Origin: Opisthocomus hoazin
Taxonomy: Eukaryota > Chordata > Aves > Opisthocomiformes > Opisthocomidae
DNA length: 64,000 bases
Assembly (NCBI RefSeq): GCF_030867145.1
Contig: NC_134440.1
Location: forward strand, 6,572,001 to 6,636,000
Reading direction: 5' to 3'
The number at the start of each line of letters is the position of its first letter. Positions within the stretch are counted from its first letter, which is position 1. The notes beneath the pieces are model-generated. The model did no database searches, was not told the origin of the DNA, and saw nothing but the letters and a program-made list of their open reading frames with translations. This document shows, piece after piece, positions 14,380-28,300 of this stretch. A program made the translations under genes and the position numbers.

Positions 14380-17300
14380 ACAAGCAAGCAGCCCCAGTCT
14401 CTGTGCCTCTGTGCGAGCAGTGCCATGGGGAGATGAGGCAGAGCAACAGCTTTCCAGGCTAGTCCCTTCAGGCTGCGAGCTATCTAGAGATGTTCGCATT
14501 TTCGGAGCAGGGGTGCGAAAGGAGCCCGGCAGGGACCCTCTGGGATAAGTTTGACGTTTGAGGTGGCAAGACAAGCAAGCAGCCCCAGTCTCTGTGCCTC
14601 TGTGCGAGCAGTGCCATGGGCAGATGAGGCTGAGCAACAGCTTTCCATTCTAGCCCCTTCTAGATAAGTGCTATCTGGAGGCTTTCGCAGTCTCGGAGCA
14701 GGGCTGCTGGTGGAGCCTGGCAGGGACCCCCCCCATGCGTGGACTACGTTTGAAGTTTGAGGTGGCAAGACAAGCAAGCAGCCCCAGTCTCTGTGGCTCT
14801 GTGCGAGCAGTGTCATGGGCAAATAGAACTGAGCAAGATCTTTCCAGGCTAGCCCCTTCTGGGTAAGAGCTATCTGGAGACATTCGCATTTTCGGAGCTG
14901 GGCTGCGCAAGGAGCCCGGCAGGGACCTTCTCGGATACATGTGAAGTTTGAGGTGGCAAGACAAGCAAGCAGCCCCAGTCTCTGTGCCTCTGTGCGAGCA
15001 GTGCCATGGGCAAATGAGGCTGAGCAACAGCTTTCCAGGCTAGCCCGTTCTGGCTGCAAACTATCTGTAGACGTTTGCATTTTAGGAGCAGGCTGCGAAA
15101 GGAGCCCACCAGGGCTCCCCTGGGCTACGTTTGAAGTTTGAGGTTGGAAAACAAACAAGCAGCCCCAGTCTCCGTGCCTCTGTGCAGGCAGTCCATGGGC
15201 AGATGAGGGTGAGCAAAAGCTTTCCATTCTATCCGCTTCTGGGTAAGAGCTACCTGGAGGCGTTCGCATTCTCGGAGCAGGGCTGCGAAACGAGCCTGTC
15301 AGTGACTACCCCGCCATCCTTTGGCTACGTTTGAAGTTTGAGGTGGCAAGACAAACAAACATCCCCAGTCTCTGTACCTGTGTGCGAGCAGTGCCATGGG
15401 CAGATGAGGCTGAGCAACAGCTTTCCAGGCTAGCCCCTTCTGGCTGCGATCTATCTGGATACGATCGCATTTTCGGAGCAGGGCTGCTGGAGGAGCACGT
15501 CAGGGAGACCCCATTCCCCGGCTACTTTTGAAGATTGAGGTGGCAAGACAAAAAAGAAGCCGCAGTCTCTGTGCCTCTGTGCGTTCAGTGCCATGGGCGG
15601 ATGAGGCTGAGCAACAGCTTTCCAGGCTAGCCCCTTCTGGGTAAGATCTATCTGGAGACTTTCTCATTCTCGGAGCACGGCCACTGGAGATGCCGGGCAG
15701 GAACCCCCCCATCCGTGGGCTACGTTTGAAGTTTGAGGTGGCAAGACAAGCAAGCAGCCCCAGTCTCTGTGCATCTGTGCGAGCAGTGCCATGGGCAGAT
15801 GAGTCTGAACAACAGCTTTCCAGGCTAGTCCCTTCTGTGTAAGAGCTATCTTGAGATGTTCGCATTTTCGGAGCTGTGCTGCGAAAGGAGCCCGGCAGGG
15901 ACCTTCTTGGATACATTTGAAGTTTGAGGTGGCAAGACAAACAAGCAGTCCCAGTCTCCGTGCCTCTGTGCACGCAGTGCCATAGGCAGATGAGGCTGAG
16001 TAACAGCTTTCCAGGCTAGCCCCTCCTGGGTAAGAGCTATCTGGAGACGTTCTCATTTTCGGAGCTGGGCTGCTGGAGGATCCCGACAGGGACCCGCAAT
16101 CCCTGGGCTACATTTGAAGTTTGAGGTGGCAAGACAAGAAAGCAGCCCGAGTCTCTGTGCCTCTGTGCGAGCAGTGCCATGGGCAGATGAGGCTGAGCAA
16201 CAGCTTTCCATTCTAGCCCCTTCTGGCTGCGAACTTTCTGTAATGTGTGCCTTTTAGGAGCAGGACTGCGAAAGGAGCCAGGCAGGGACCCTCTGGGATA
16301 TGTTTGAAGTTTGATGTGGCTAGACAAGCAAGCAGCCCCAGTCTCTGTGCCTCTCTGCGCGCAGTGCCACGGGCAAATGAGGCTGAGCAAAAGCATTTCA
16401 AGATAGCCCCTTCTGGGTAAGAGCTATCTGGAGACGTTCACATTTTCGGAGCAGGGCTGCGAAAGGAGCCCGGCAGGGACCCTGTGTGATACGTTTGAAG
16501 TTTTAGGTGGCAAGACAAACAAGCAGCCGCAGTCTCTGTGCGTCAGTGCGAGCAGTACCATGGGCAGATGAGGCTGAGCAACAGCTTTCCAGGCTAGCCG
16601 CTTCTGGGTAAGAGCTACTTGGAGGCGTTCGCGTTCTCGGAGCACGGCTGTGAAAGGAGCCTGGCAGTCACCCCCCCATTTCTGTGCTACGTTTAAAGTT
16701 TGAGGTGGCAAGACAAGCAAGGAGCCCCAGTCTCTGTGCCTGTGTGCGAGCATTGCCATGGGCAAATGAGGGTGAGCAACAGCTTTCTAGGCTAATTCCT
16801 TCTGGGTAAGAGCTATCTGGAGATGTTCGCATTTTCGGAGTAGGGCTGCTGGAGGTGCCCGACAGGGACTCCCCATCCCCGGGCTACATTTGAAGTTTGA
16901 GGTGGCAAGACGAGCAAGCAACCTCAGTCTCTGTGCCTCTGTGCGAGCAGTGCCATGTGCAGATGAGGCTGAGCAACAGCTTTCCAGCCTAGTCCCTTCT
17001 GGCTGTGAGCCATCTGGAGACGTTTGCATTTTCAGAGCAGGGCTGAGAAAGGAGCGCTTCAGGGAGCCCCCATTCCCGATCTAAGTTTGAAGTTTGAGGT
17101 GAAAAGACAAGACAGTAGCCCCAGTCTCTGTGCCTCTGTGCAAGCAGTGCCATGGGCAAGTGAGGCTGAGCACAAGCATTTCAAGATAGCCCCTTCTGGG
17201 TAAAGAGCTATCTGGAGACGTTTGCATTTTCAAAGCACATCTGCTGGAGGCGCCTGGCAGGGACTCCCCATTCCCGGGTTACGTTTGAAGTTTGAGGTGG

Positions 17301-19085
17301 CAAGACAAACAAGCAGCTCCAGTCTCTGTGCCTCTGTGCGAGCAGTGCCATGGGCAGATGAGGCTCAGCAAAGGCTTTCCAGGCTAGTCCCTTCTGCCTG
17401 CGAGCTATCTGGAGACGTTCGCATTTTCGGAGCAGGGCTGCAAAAGGAGCCCGGCAGGGACCCTCTGGTATATGCTTGAAGTTTGAGGTGGCAAGACAAA
17501 CAAGCAGCCCCAGTCTCTGTGCCTCTGTGCGCGCAGTGCCATGGGCAGATGAGGCTGAGCAAGAGCTTTCCATTCTAGCCCCTTCTGGGTAAGAGATTGT
17601 CGAGACGTTCGCATTTTCGGAGCAGGGCTGCTGGAGGAGCCCTTCAGCGAGACCCCATTCCCGGGCTACGTTTGAAGTTTAGGTGGCAAGACAGGACAGT
17701 ATCCCCAGTCTCTGTGCCTCTGTGCGAGCAGTGCCATGGGCAAATGAGGCTGAGCAAAAGCATTTCAAGATAACCCCTCCTGGTTAAAGAGCTATCTGGA
17801 GACGTTCGCATTTTCGGAGTAGGGCTGCTGGAGGCGCCCGGCAGGGACTCCCCATGTTTGGGATACGTTTAAATTTTGAGGTGGCAAGACAAGCAAGCAG
17901 CCTCAGTCTCTGTGGCTCTGTGCGAGCAGTGCCATGGGCAGATGAGGCTGAGCAACAGCTTTCCAGGCTATTCCCTTCTGGCTGCGAGCTATCTGCAGAC
18001 GTTCCAATTTTCGGAGTAGGGCTGCTGGAGGTGCCCGACAGGGACGCCCCATTCCCGGGTTACGTTTGAAGTTTGAGGTGGCAAGACAAGCAAGCAGCCT
18101 CAGTCTCTGTGCCTCTGTGCAAGCAGTGCCATGGGCAGATGAGGCTGAGCAACAGCTTTCCATGCTAGCCCATTCTGGCTGCGAACTATCTGTAGACGTT
18201 TGCCTTTTAGGAGCAGGCTGCGAAAGGAGCGCACCTGGGCTCCCCTTGGCTATGTTTAACGTTTGAGGTGGGAAAACAAACAAGCACCCCCAGTCTCAGC
18301 GCCTCTGTGCGAGCAGTGCCATGGGCAGATAGAGGCTGAGCAAAAGCATTTCAAGATAACCCCTCCTGGTTAAAGAGCTATCTGGAGACGTTCGCATTTT
18401 CGGAGCAGGGCTGCTGGAGGTGCCCGGCAGGGACTCCCCATGTCCGGGCTACATTTGGAGTTTGAGGTGGCAAGACAAACAAGCAGCCCCAGTCTCTGTG
18501 CCTCTGTGTGCGCAGTGCCATGGGCAGATGAGGCTGAGCAACAGCTTTCCAGGTTAGCCACTTGTGGCTGCGAACTATCTGTAATGTTTGCCTTTTAGGA
18601 GCAGGACTGCGAAAGCAGCCCGGCAGGGACCCTCTGGGATACGTTTGAAGTTTGAGGTGGCAAGACAAGCAAGCAGCCTCAGTCTCTGTGCCTCTGTGCG
18701 CGCAGTGCCATGGGCAAATGAGGCTGAGCGTAAGCATTTCAAGATAGCCCCTTCTGGGTAAGAGCTATCTGGAGACGTTCGCATTTTCTGAGCAGGGCTG
18801 CTGGAGGAGCTGGGCAGGGTCCCCACATTCTCGGGCTACATTTGAAGTTTGAGATGGCAAGACAAGCAAGCAGCCCCAGTCTCTGTGCCTCTGTGCGAAC
18901 AGTGCCATGGGCAGATGAGTCTGAGCAACAGCTTTCCAGGCTAGCCCCTTCTGCCTGCCAGCTATCTGGAGACGTTCGCATCCTCGGAGCAGGGCTGAGA
19001 AAGGAGCCCGACAGGTTCCTTCTCGGATACATTTCAATTTTGTGATGGCAAGACAAACAAGCAGCCCCAGTCTCTGTGCTTCTGT
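14380..19085 (+). repeat. Large tandem duplication, copy A
   Basis: Matches 20417-25312 at an offset of 6,036-6,037 bp up to about 18500, then at 6,227 bp. Only scattered substitutions are seen between the copies, although neighbouring monomers differ much more, so the duplication is recent relative to monomer divergence. Confidence 0.9.
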
Positions 19086-20416
19086 GCGAGCAGTGCCATA
19101 GGCAGATGAGACTGAGCAACAGCTTTTCAGGTTAGTCTCTTCTGGTTGCGAGCTATCTTGAGATGTTCGCATTTTTGGAGTAGGGCTGCTGGAGGAGCCC
19201 GGCAGGGACGCCACATCCCCGGGCTACGTTTGAATTTTGAGATGGCAAGACAAACAAGCAGCCCCAGTATCTGTGACTCTGTGCGAGCAGTGCCATGGGC
19301 AAATAAGGCTCAGCAAAAGCATTTCAAGATAGCCCCTTCTGGCTGCGATCTATCTGGAGACGTTCGCATTTTCGGAGCAGGGCTGCGAAAGGAGCCCAGC
19401 AGGGAACTGCAATCACCAGGCTGCATTTGATGTTTGAGGTGCCAAGACAAGCAAGCAGCCCCAGTCTCTGTGCCTCTGTGCGAGCAGTGCCATGGGGAGA
19501 TGAGGCAGAGCAACAGCTTTCCAGGCTAGTCCCTTCAGGCTGCGAGCTATCTAGAGATGTTCGCATTTTCGGAGCAGGGGTGGGAAAGGAGCCCGGCAGG
19601 GACCCTCTGGGATAAGTTTGACGTTTGAGATGGCAAGACAAACAAGCAGCCCCAGTCTCTGTGCCTCTGTGCGAGCAGTGCCATGGGCAGATGAGGCTGA
19701 GCAACAGCTTTCCAGGCTAGCTCTTTCTGGCTGCCAGCTATCTGCAGACGTTCGTGCTTTCGGAGCAGGGCTGCGAAAGGAGCCCGGCAGGGACGCCCCA
19801 TCCCCGGGTCACGTTTGAAGTTTGAAATGGCAAGACAAGCAAGCAGCCTCAGTCTCTGTGCCTCTGTGCGAGTAGTGCCATGGGCAAATGAGTATGAGCA
19901 ACAGCTTTCCAGGCTAGTCCCTTCTGGCTTTAAGCTATCTTTAGACATTCGCATTTTCGGAGCAGGGCTGCTGGTGGAGCTAGGCAGGGACCCTACATTC
20001 CCGGGCTACGTTTGAAGTTTGAGGTGGCAAGACAAGCAAGCAGCCCCAGTCTCTGTGCCTCTGTGCGTGCAGTGCCTTGTGCAGATGAGGCTGAGCAACA
20101 GCTTTCCATTCTAGCCCATTCTGGGCAAGAGCTATCTGGAGAGGTTCACATTCTCAGAGCACGGCTGCTGGAGGCGCCCGGCAGGGACTCCCCATGCCCA
20201 GGCTATGTTTTAAGTTTGAGGTGGCAAGAGAAGCAAGCAGCCCCAGTCTCTGTGCCTCTGTGCGAGAAGTGCCATGGGCAGATCAGTCTGAGCAACATCT
20301 TTCCAGGCTAGCCCCTTCTGGCTGCGAACTATCTGTAGACGCTTGCCTATAGGAGCAGGCTACGAAAGGATCCCCCAGGGCCCCCCCGGGCTACATTTGA
20401 GGTTTGAGGTGGCAAG

Positions 20417-23400
20417 ACAAGCAAGCAGCCCCAGTCTCTGTGCCTCTGTGCGAGCAGTGCCATGGGGAGATGAGGCAGAGCAACAGCTTTCCAGGCTAGT
20501 CCCTTCAGGCTGCGAGCTATCTAGAGATGTTCGCATTTTCGGAGCAGGGGTGCGAAAGGAGCCCGGCAGGGACCCTCTGGGATAAGTTTGACGTTTGAGG
20601 TGGCAAGACAAGCAAGCAGCCCCAGTCTCTGTGCCTCTGTGCGAGCAGTGCCATGGGCAGATGAGGCTGAGCAACAGCTTTCCGTTCTAGCCCCTTCTAG
20701 ATAAGTGCTATCTGGAGGCTTTCGCAGTCTCGGAGCAGGGCTGCTGGTGGAGCCTGGCAGGGACCCCCCCATGCGTGGACTACGTTTGAAGTTTGAGGTG
20801 GCAAGACAAGCAAGCAGCCCCAGTCTCTGTGGCTCTGTGCGAGCAGTGTCATGGGCAGATAGAACTGAGCAAGATCTTTCCAGGCTAGCCCCTTCTGGGT
20901 AAGAGCTATCTGGAGACATTCGCATTTTCGGAGCTGGGCTGCGCAAGGAGCCCGGCAGGGACCTTCTCGGATACATGTGAAGTTTGAGGTGGCAAGACAA
21001 GCAAGCAGCCCCAGTCTCTGTGCCTCTGTGCGAGCAGTGCCATGGGCAAATGAGGCTGAGCAACAGCTTTCCAGGCTAGCCCGTTCTGGCTGCAAACTAT
21101 CTGTAGACGTTTGCATTTTAGGAGCAGGCTGCGAAAGGAGCCCACCAGGGCTCCCCTGGGCTACGTTTGAAGTTTGAGGTTGGAAAACAAACAAGCAGCC
21201 CCAGTCTCCGTGCCTCTGTGCAGGCAGTCCATGGGCAGATGAGGGTGAGCAAAAGCTTTCCATTCTATCCGCTTCTGGGTAAGAGCTACCTGGAGGCGTT
21301 CGCATTCTCGGAGCAGGGCTGCGAAACGAGCCTGTCAGTGACTACCCCGCCATCCTTTGGCTACGTTTGAAGTTTGAGGTGGCAAGACAAACAAACATCC
21401 CCAGTCTCTGTACCTGTGTGCGAGCAGTGCCATGGGCAGATGAGGCTGAGCAACAGCTTTCCAGGCTAGCCCCTTCTGGCTGCGATCTATCTGGATACGA
21501 TCGCATTTTCGGAGCAGGGCTGCTGGAGGAGCACGTCAGGGAGACCCCATTCCCCGGCTACTTTTGAAGATTGAGGTGGCAAGACAAAAAAGAAGCCGCA
21601 GTCTCTGTGCCTCTGTGCGTTCAGTGCCATGGGCGGATGAGGCTGAGCAACAGCTTTCCAGGCTAGCCCCTTCTGGGTAAGATCTATCTGGAGACTTTCT
21701 CATTCTCGGAGCACGGCCACTGGAGATGCCGGGCAGGAACCCCCCCATCCGTGGGCTACGTTTGAAGTTTGAGGTGGCAAGACAAGCAAGCAGCCCTAGT
21801 CTCTGTGCATCTGTGCGAGCAGTGCCATGGGCAGATGAGTCTGAACAACAGCTTTCCAGGCTAGTCCCTTCTGTGTAAGAGCTATCTTGAGATGTTCGCA
21901 TTTTCGGAGCTGTGCTGCGAAAGGAGCCCGGCAGGGACCTTCTTGGATACATTTGAAGTTTGAGGTGGCAAGACAAACAAGCAGTCCCAGTCTCCGTGCC
22001 TCTGTGCACGCAGTGCCATAGGCAGATGAGGCTGAGTAACAGCTTTCCAGGCTAGCCCCTCCTGGGCAAGAGCTATCTGGAGACGTTCGCATTTTCGGAG
22101 CTGGGCTGCTGGAAGATCCCGACAGGGACCCGCAATCCCTGGGCTACATTTGAAGTTTGAGGTGGCAAGACAAGAAAGCAGCCCCAGTCTCTGTGCCTCT
22201 GTGCGAGCAGTGCCATGGGCAGATGAGGCTGAGCAACAGCTTTCCATTCTAGCCCCTTCTGGCTGCGAACTTTCTGTAATGTGTGCCTTTTAGGAGCAGG
22301 ACTGCGAAAGGAGCCAGGCAGGGACCCTCTGGGATATGTTTGAAGTTTGATGTGGCTAGACAAGCAAGCAGCCCCAGTCTCTGTGCCTCTGTGCGCGCAG
22401 TGCCATGGGCAAATGAGGCTGAGCAAAAGCATTTCAAGATAGCCCCTTCTGGGTAAGAGCTGTCTGGAGACGTTCACATTTTCGGAGCAGGGCTGCGAAA
22501 GGAGCCCGGCAGGGACCCTGTGTGATACGTTTGAAGTTTTAGGTGGCAAGACAAACAAGCAGCCGCAGTCTCTGTGCGTCAGTGCGAGCAGTACCATGGG
22601 CAGATGAGGCTGAGCAACAGCTTTCCAGGCTAGCCGCTTCTGGGTAAGAGCTACTTGGAGGCGTTCGCGTTCTCGGAGCACGGCTGTGAAAGGAGCCTGG
22701 CAGTCACCCCCCCATTTCTGTGCTACGTTTAAAGTTTGAGGTGGCAAGACAAGCAAGGAGCCCCAGTCTCTGTGCCTGTGTGCGAGCATTGCCATGGGCA
22801 AATGAGGGTGAGCAACAGCTTTCTAGGCTAATTCCTTCTGGGTAAGAGCTATCTGGAGATGTTCGCATTTTCGGAGTAGGGCTGCTGGAGGTGCCCGACA
22901 GGGACTCCCCATCCCCGGGCTACATTTGAAGTTTGAGGTGGCAAGACGAGCAAGCAACCTCAGTCTCTGTGCCTCTGTGTGAGCAGTGCCATGTGCAGAT
23001 GAGGCTGAGCAACAGCTTTCCAGGCTAGTCCCTTCTGGCTGTGAGCCATCTGGAGACGTTTGCATTTTCAGAGCAGGGCTGAGAAAGGAGCGCTTCAGGG
23101 AGCCCCCATTCCCGATCTAAGTTTGAAGTTTGAGGTGAAAAGACAAGACAGTAGCCCCAGTCTCTGTGCCTCTGTGCAAGCAGTGCCATGGGCAAGTGAG
23201 GCTGAGCACAAGCATTTCAAGATAGCCCCTTCTGGGTAAAGAGCTATCTGGAGACGTTTGCATTTTCAAAGCACATCTGCTGGAGGCGCCTGGCAGGGAC
23301 TCCCCATTCCCGGGTTACGTTTGAAGTTTGAGGTGGCAAGACAAACAAGCAGCTCCCGTCTCTGTGCCTCTGTGCGAGCAGTGCTATGGGCAGATGAGGC

Positions 23401-25312
23401 TGAGCAAAGGCTTTCCAGGCTAGTCCCTTCTGCCTGCGAGCTATCTGGAGAAGTTCGCATTTTCGGAGCAGGGCTGCAAAAGGAGCCCGGCAGGGATCCT
23501 CTGGTATATGCTTGAAGTTTGAGGTGGCAAGACAAACAAGCAGCCCCAATCTCTGTGCCTCTGTGCGCGCAGTGCTATGGGCAGATGAGGCTGAGCAAGA
23601 GCTTTCCATTCTAGCCCCTTCTGGGTAAGAGATTGTCGAGACGTTCGCATTTTCGGAGCAGGGCTGCTGGAGGAGCCCTTCAGCGAGACCCCATTCCCGG
23701 GCTACGTTTGAAGTTTAGGTGGCAAGACAGGACAGTATCCCCAGTCTCTGTGCCTCTGTGCGAGCAGTGCCATGGGCAAATGAGGCTGAGCAAAAGCATT
23801 TCAAGATAACCCCTCCTGGTTAAAGAGCTATCTGGAGACGTTCGCATTTTCGGAGTAGGGCTGCTGGAGGCGCCCGGCAGGGACTCCCCATGTTTGGGAT
23901 ACGTTTAAATTTTGAGGTGGCAAGACAAGCAAGCAGCCTCAGTCTCTATGGCTCTGTGCGAGCAGTGCCATGGGCAGATGAGGCTGAGCAACAGCTTTCC
24001 AGGCTATTCCCTTCTGGCTGCGAGCTATCTGCAGACGTTCCAATTTTCAGAGTAGGGCTGCTGGAGGTGCCCGACAGGGACGCCCCATTCCCGGGTTACG
24101 TTTGAAGTTTGAGGTGGCAAGACAAGCAAGCAGCCTCAGTCTCTGTGCCTCTGTGCAAGCAGTGCCATGGGCAGATGAGGCTGAGCAACAGCTTTCCATG
24201 CTAGCCCCTTCTGGCTGCGAACTATCTGTAGACGTTTGCCTTTTAGGAGCAGGCTGCGAAAGGAGCGCACCTGGGCTCCCCTTGGCTATGTTTAACGTTT
24301 GAGGTGGGAAAACAAACAAGCACCCCCAGTCTCAGCGCCTCTGTGCAAGCAGTGCCATGGGCAGATAGAGGCTGAGCAAAAGCATTTCAAGATAACCCCT
24401 CCTGGTTAAAGAGCTATCTGGAGACGTTCGCATTTTCGGAGCAGGGCTGCTGGAGGTGCCCGGCAGGGACTCCCCATGTCCGGGCTACATTTGGAGTTTG
24501 AGGTGGCAAGACAAACAAGCAGCCCCAGTCTCTGTGGTTCCGAGAGAGCAGTGCCATGGGCAGATGAGGCTGAGCAACAGCTTTCCAGGCTAGCTCTTTC
24601 TGGCTGTGAGTTATCTGCAGACGTTCGCATTTTGGGAGCAGGGCTGCCGGATGCGTCCGGCACGGACACCCAGAGATACAGTTGAAGTTTGAGGTGGCAA
24701 GACAAGCAAGCATCTCCAGTCTCTGTGCCTCTGTGTGCGCAGTGCCATGGGCAGATGAGGCTGAGCAACAGCTTTCCAGGTTAGCCACTTGTGGCTGCGA
24801 ACTATCTGTAATGTTTGCCTTTTAGGAGCAGGACTGCGAAAGCAGCCCGGCAGGGACCCTCTGGGATACGTTTGAAGTTTGAGGTGGCAAGACAAGCAAG
24901 CAGCCTCAGTCTCTGTGCCTCTGTGCACGCAGTGCCATGGGCAAATGAGGCTGAGCGTAAGCATTTCAAGATAGCCCCTTCTGGGTAAGAGCTATCTGGA
25001 GACGTTCGCATTTTCTGAGCAGGGCTGCTGGAGGAGCTGGGCAGGGTCCCCACATTCTCGGGCTACATTTGAAGTTTGAGGTGGCAAGACAAGCAAGCAG
25101 CCCCAGTCTCTGTGCCTCTGTGCGAACAGTGCCATGGGCAGATGAGTCTGAGCAACAGCTTTCCAGGCTAGCCCCTTCTGCCTGCCAGCTATCTGGAGAC
25201 GTTCGCATCCTCGGAGCAGGGCTGAGAAAGGAGCCCGACAGGTTCCTTCTCGGATACATTTCAATTTTGTGATGGCAAGACAAACAAGCAGCCCCAGTCT
25301 CTGTGCTTCTGT
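20417..25312 (+). repeat. Large tandem duplication, copy B
   Basis: Second copy of 14380-19085. It contains one extra monomer of 191 bp at about 24536-24727, with an unusual 'tctgtggttccgagagagca' leader, which accounts for the change of offset. A homopolymer C run near 20764 is one base shorter than in copy A. Confidence 0.9.
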
Positions 25313-28300
25313 GCGAGCAGTACCATGGGCAGATGAGGCTGAGCAACAGCTTTCCAGGGTAGCCTCTTGTGGCTGCGAGCTTTCTGGAGACGTTCGCGTT
25401 TTCGGAGCAGGGCTGCGAAAGGAGCCCGGCAGAGACCCTGTGGGATAATTTTGACGTTTGAGGTGGCAAGACAAGCAAGCAGCCCCTGTCTCTGTGCCTC
25501 TGTGCGCGCCATGCCATGGGCAAATGAGGCTGCGCAAAAGCATGTCAAGATAGCCCCTCCTGGGTAAGGGCTATCTGGAGACGTTCGCATTTTCGGAGCA
25601 GGGCTGTTGGAGGCGCCCGGCAGGGACCCCCCATTCCCGGGCCACGTTTGAAGTTTGAGGTTGCAAGACAAGCAAGCAGCCTCAGTCTCTGTGCTTCTGT
25701 GCGAGCAGTGCCATGGGCAGATGAGACTGAGCAACAGCTTTTCAGGTTAGTCTCTTCTGGTTGCGAGCTATCTTGAGATGTTCGCATTTTTGGAGTAGGG
25801 CTGCTGGAGGAGCCCGACAGGGACGCCACATCCCCGGGCTACGTTTGAATTTTGAGATGGCAAGACAAGCAAGCAGCCCCAGTATCTGTGACTCTGTGCG
25901 AGCAGTGCCATGGGCAAATAAGGCTCAGCAAAAGCATTTCAAGATAGCCCCTTCTGGCTGCGATCTCTCTGGAGACGTTCACATTTTCGGAGAAGGGCTG
26001 CGAAAGGAGCCCAGCAGTGAACTGCAATCACCAGGCTGCATTTGATGTTTGAGGTGCCAAGACAAGCAAGCAGCCCCAGTCTCTGTGCCTCTGTGCGAGC
26101 AGTGCCATGTGCAGATGAGGCTGAGCAACAGCTTTCCATTCTAGCCCCTTCTGGATAAGTGCTATCTGGAGGCTCGGAGCAGGGCTACTGGTGGAGCCTG
26201 GCAGGAACCCCCCCATGCGTGGACTACGTCTGAAGTTTGAGGTGGCAAGACAAGCAAGCAGCCCCAGTCTCTGTGGCTCTGTGCGAGCAGTGTCATGGGC
26301 AGATAGAACTGAGCAAGATCTTTCCAGGCTAGCCCCTTCTGGGTAAGAGCTATCTGGAGACATTCGCATTTTCGGAGCTGGGCTGCGCAAGGAGCCCGGC
26401 AGGGACCTTCTTGGATACATGTGAAGTTTGAGGTGGCAAGACAAACAAGCAGCCCCAGTCTCTGTGCCTCTGTGCGAGCAGTGCCATGAGAAGATGAGGC
26501 TGAGCAAGAGCTTTTCAGCCTTTCCCCTTCTGGCTGCGAGCTATCTGTAACCTTTGGCTTTTAGGAGCAGGCTGCGAAAGCATCCCACCAGGGCCCCCCC
26601 GGGCTAGGTTTGAAGTTTGAGGTGGCAAGACAAGCCAGCAGCCCCAGTCTCTGTGCATCTGTGCGAGAAGTGCCATGGGCAGATGAGGATGAGCAACAAC
26701 TTTCCAGGCTTGCCTTTTCTGGCTGCGAACTATCTGTAGACGTTTGCCTTTTAGGCGCATGCTGCGAAGGGAGCGCACCTGGTCTGCCCTTGGCTACGTT
26801 TGAAGTTTGAGGTGGCAAGACAAACAAGCAGCCCCAGTCTCTGTGCCTCTGTGCGTGCAGTGCCTTGTGCAGATGAGGCTGAGCAACAGCTTTCCATTCT
26901 AGCCCATTCTGGGCAAGAGCTATCTGGAGAGGTTCACATTCTCGGAGCACGGCTCCTGGAGGCGCCCGGCAGGGACTCCCCATGCCCAGGCTATGTTTTA
27001 AGTTTGAGGTGGCAAGAGAAGCAAGCAGCCCCAGTCTCTGTGCCTCTGTGCGAGAAGTGCCATGGGCAGATCAGTCTGAGCAACATCTTTCCAGGCTAGC
27101 CCCTTCTGGCTGCGAACTATCTGTAGACGCTTGCCTATAGGAGCAGGCTACGAAAGGATCCCCCAGGGCCCCCCCGGGCTACATTTGAGGTTTGAGGTGG
27201 CAAGACAAGCAAGCAGCCCCAGTCTCTGTGCCTCTGTGCGAGCAGTGCCATGAGCAGATGAGGCTGAGCAACAGCTTTCCAGGCTAGCTCTTTCTGGCTG
27301 CCAGCTATCTGCAGACGTTCGTGCTTTCGGAGCAGGGCTGCGAAAGGAGCCCGGCAGGGACGCCTCATCCCCGGGTTACGTTTGAAGTTTGAAATGGCAA
27401 GACAAGCAAGCAGCCTCAGTCTCTGTGCTTCTGTGCGAGCAGTGCCATGGGCAAATGAGTATGAGCAACAGCTTTCCAGGCTAGTCCCTTCTGGCTTTGA
27501 GCTATCTTTAGACATTCGCATTTTCGGAGCAGGGCTGCTGGTGGAGCTAGGCAGGGACCCTACATTCCCGGGCTACGTTTGAAGTTTGAGGTGGCAAGAC
27601 AAGCAAGCAGCCCCAGTCTCTGTGCCTCTGTGTGAGCAGTGCCATGAGAAGATGAGGCTGAGCAACAGCTTTCCAGGCTAGCTCTTTGTGGCTGCGAGCT
27701 ATATGCAGATATTCGTGCTGTCGGAGCAGGGCTGTGAAAGGAGCCCGGCAGGGACGCCCCATCCCCGGTTTACGTTTGAAGTTTGAAATGGCAAGACAAG
27801 CAAGCAGCCTCAGTCTCTGTGCCTCTGTGCGAGCAGTGCCATGGGCAGATGAGGCTGAGCAACAGCTTTCCAGGCTAGTCCCTTCTGGCTTTGAGCTATC
27901 TTTAGACGTTCGCATTTTCGGAGCAGGGCTGCTAGAGGAGCCCTTCAGGGATCCCACTTTCCCGGGCTATGTTCGAAGTTTGAGGTAGCAAGACAAGCAA
28001 GCAGCCCCAGTCTTTGTGCCTCTGTGCGAGCATTGCCATGGGCAAATGAGGCTGAGGAACAGCTTTCCAAGATAGCCCCATCTGGGTAAGAGCTATCTGG
28101 AGACGTTCGCATTCTCCGACAAGGGCAGCGAAATGCGCCTGTCAGGGATCTCCCCCATCCTTGGACTACGTTTGAAGTTTGAGGTGGCAAGATAAACAAG
28201 CAGCCTCAGTCTCTGTGCCTCTGTGCGAACAGTGCCATGGGCAGATGAGGCTGAGCAACAGCTTTTCAGCCTTGCCCTTTCTGGCTGCGAACTATCTGTA

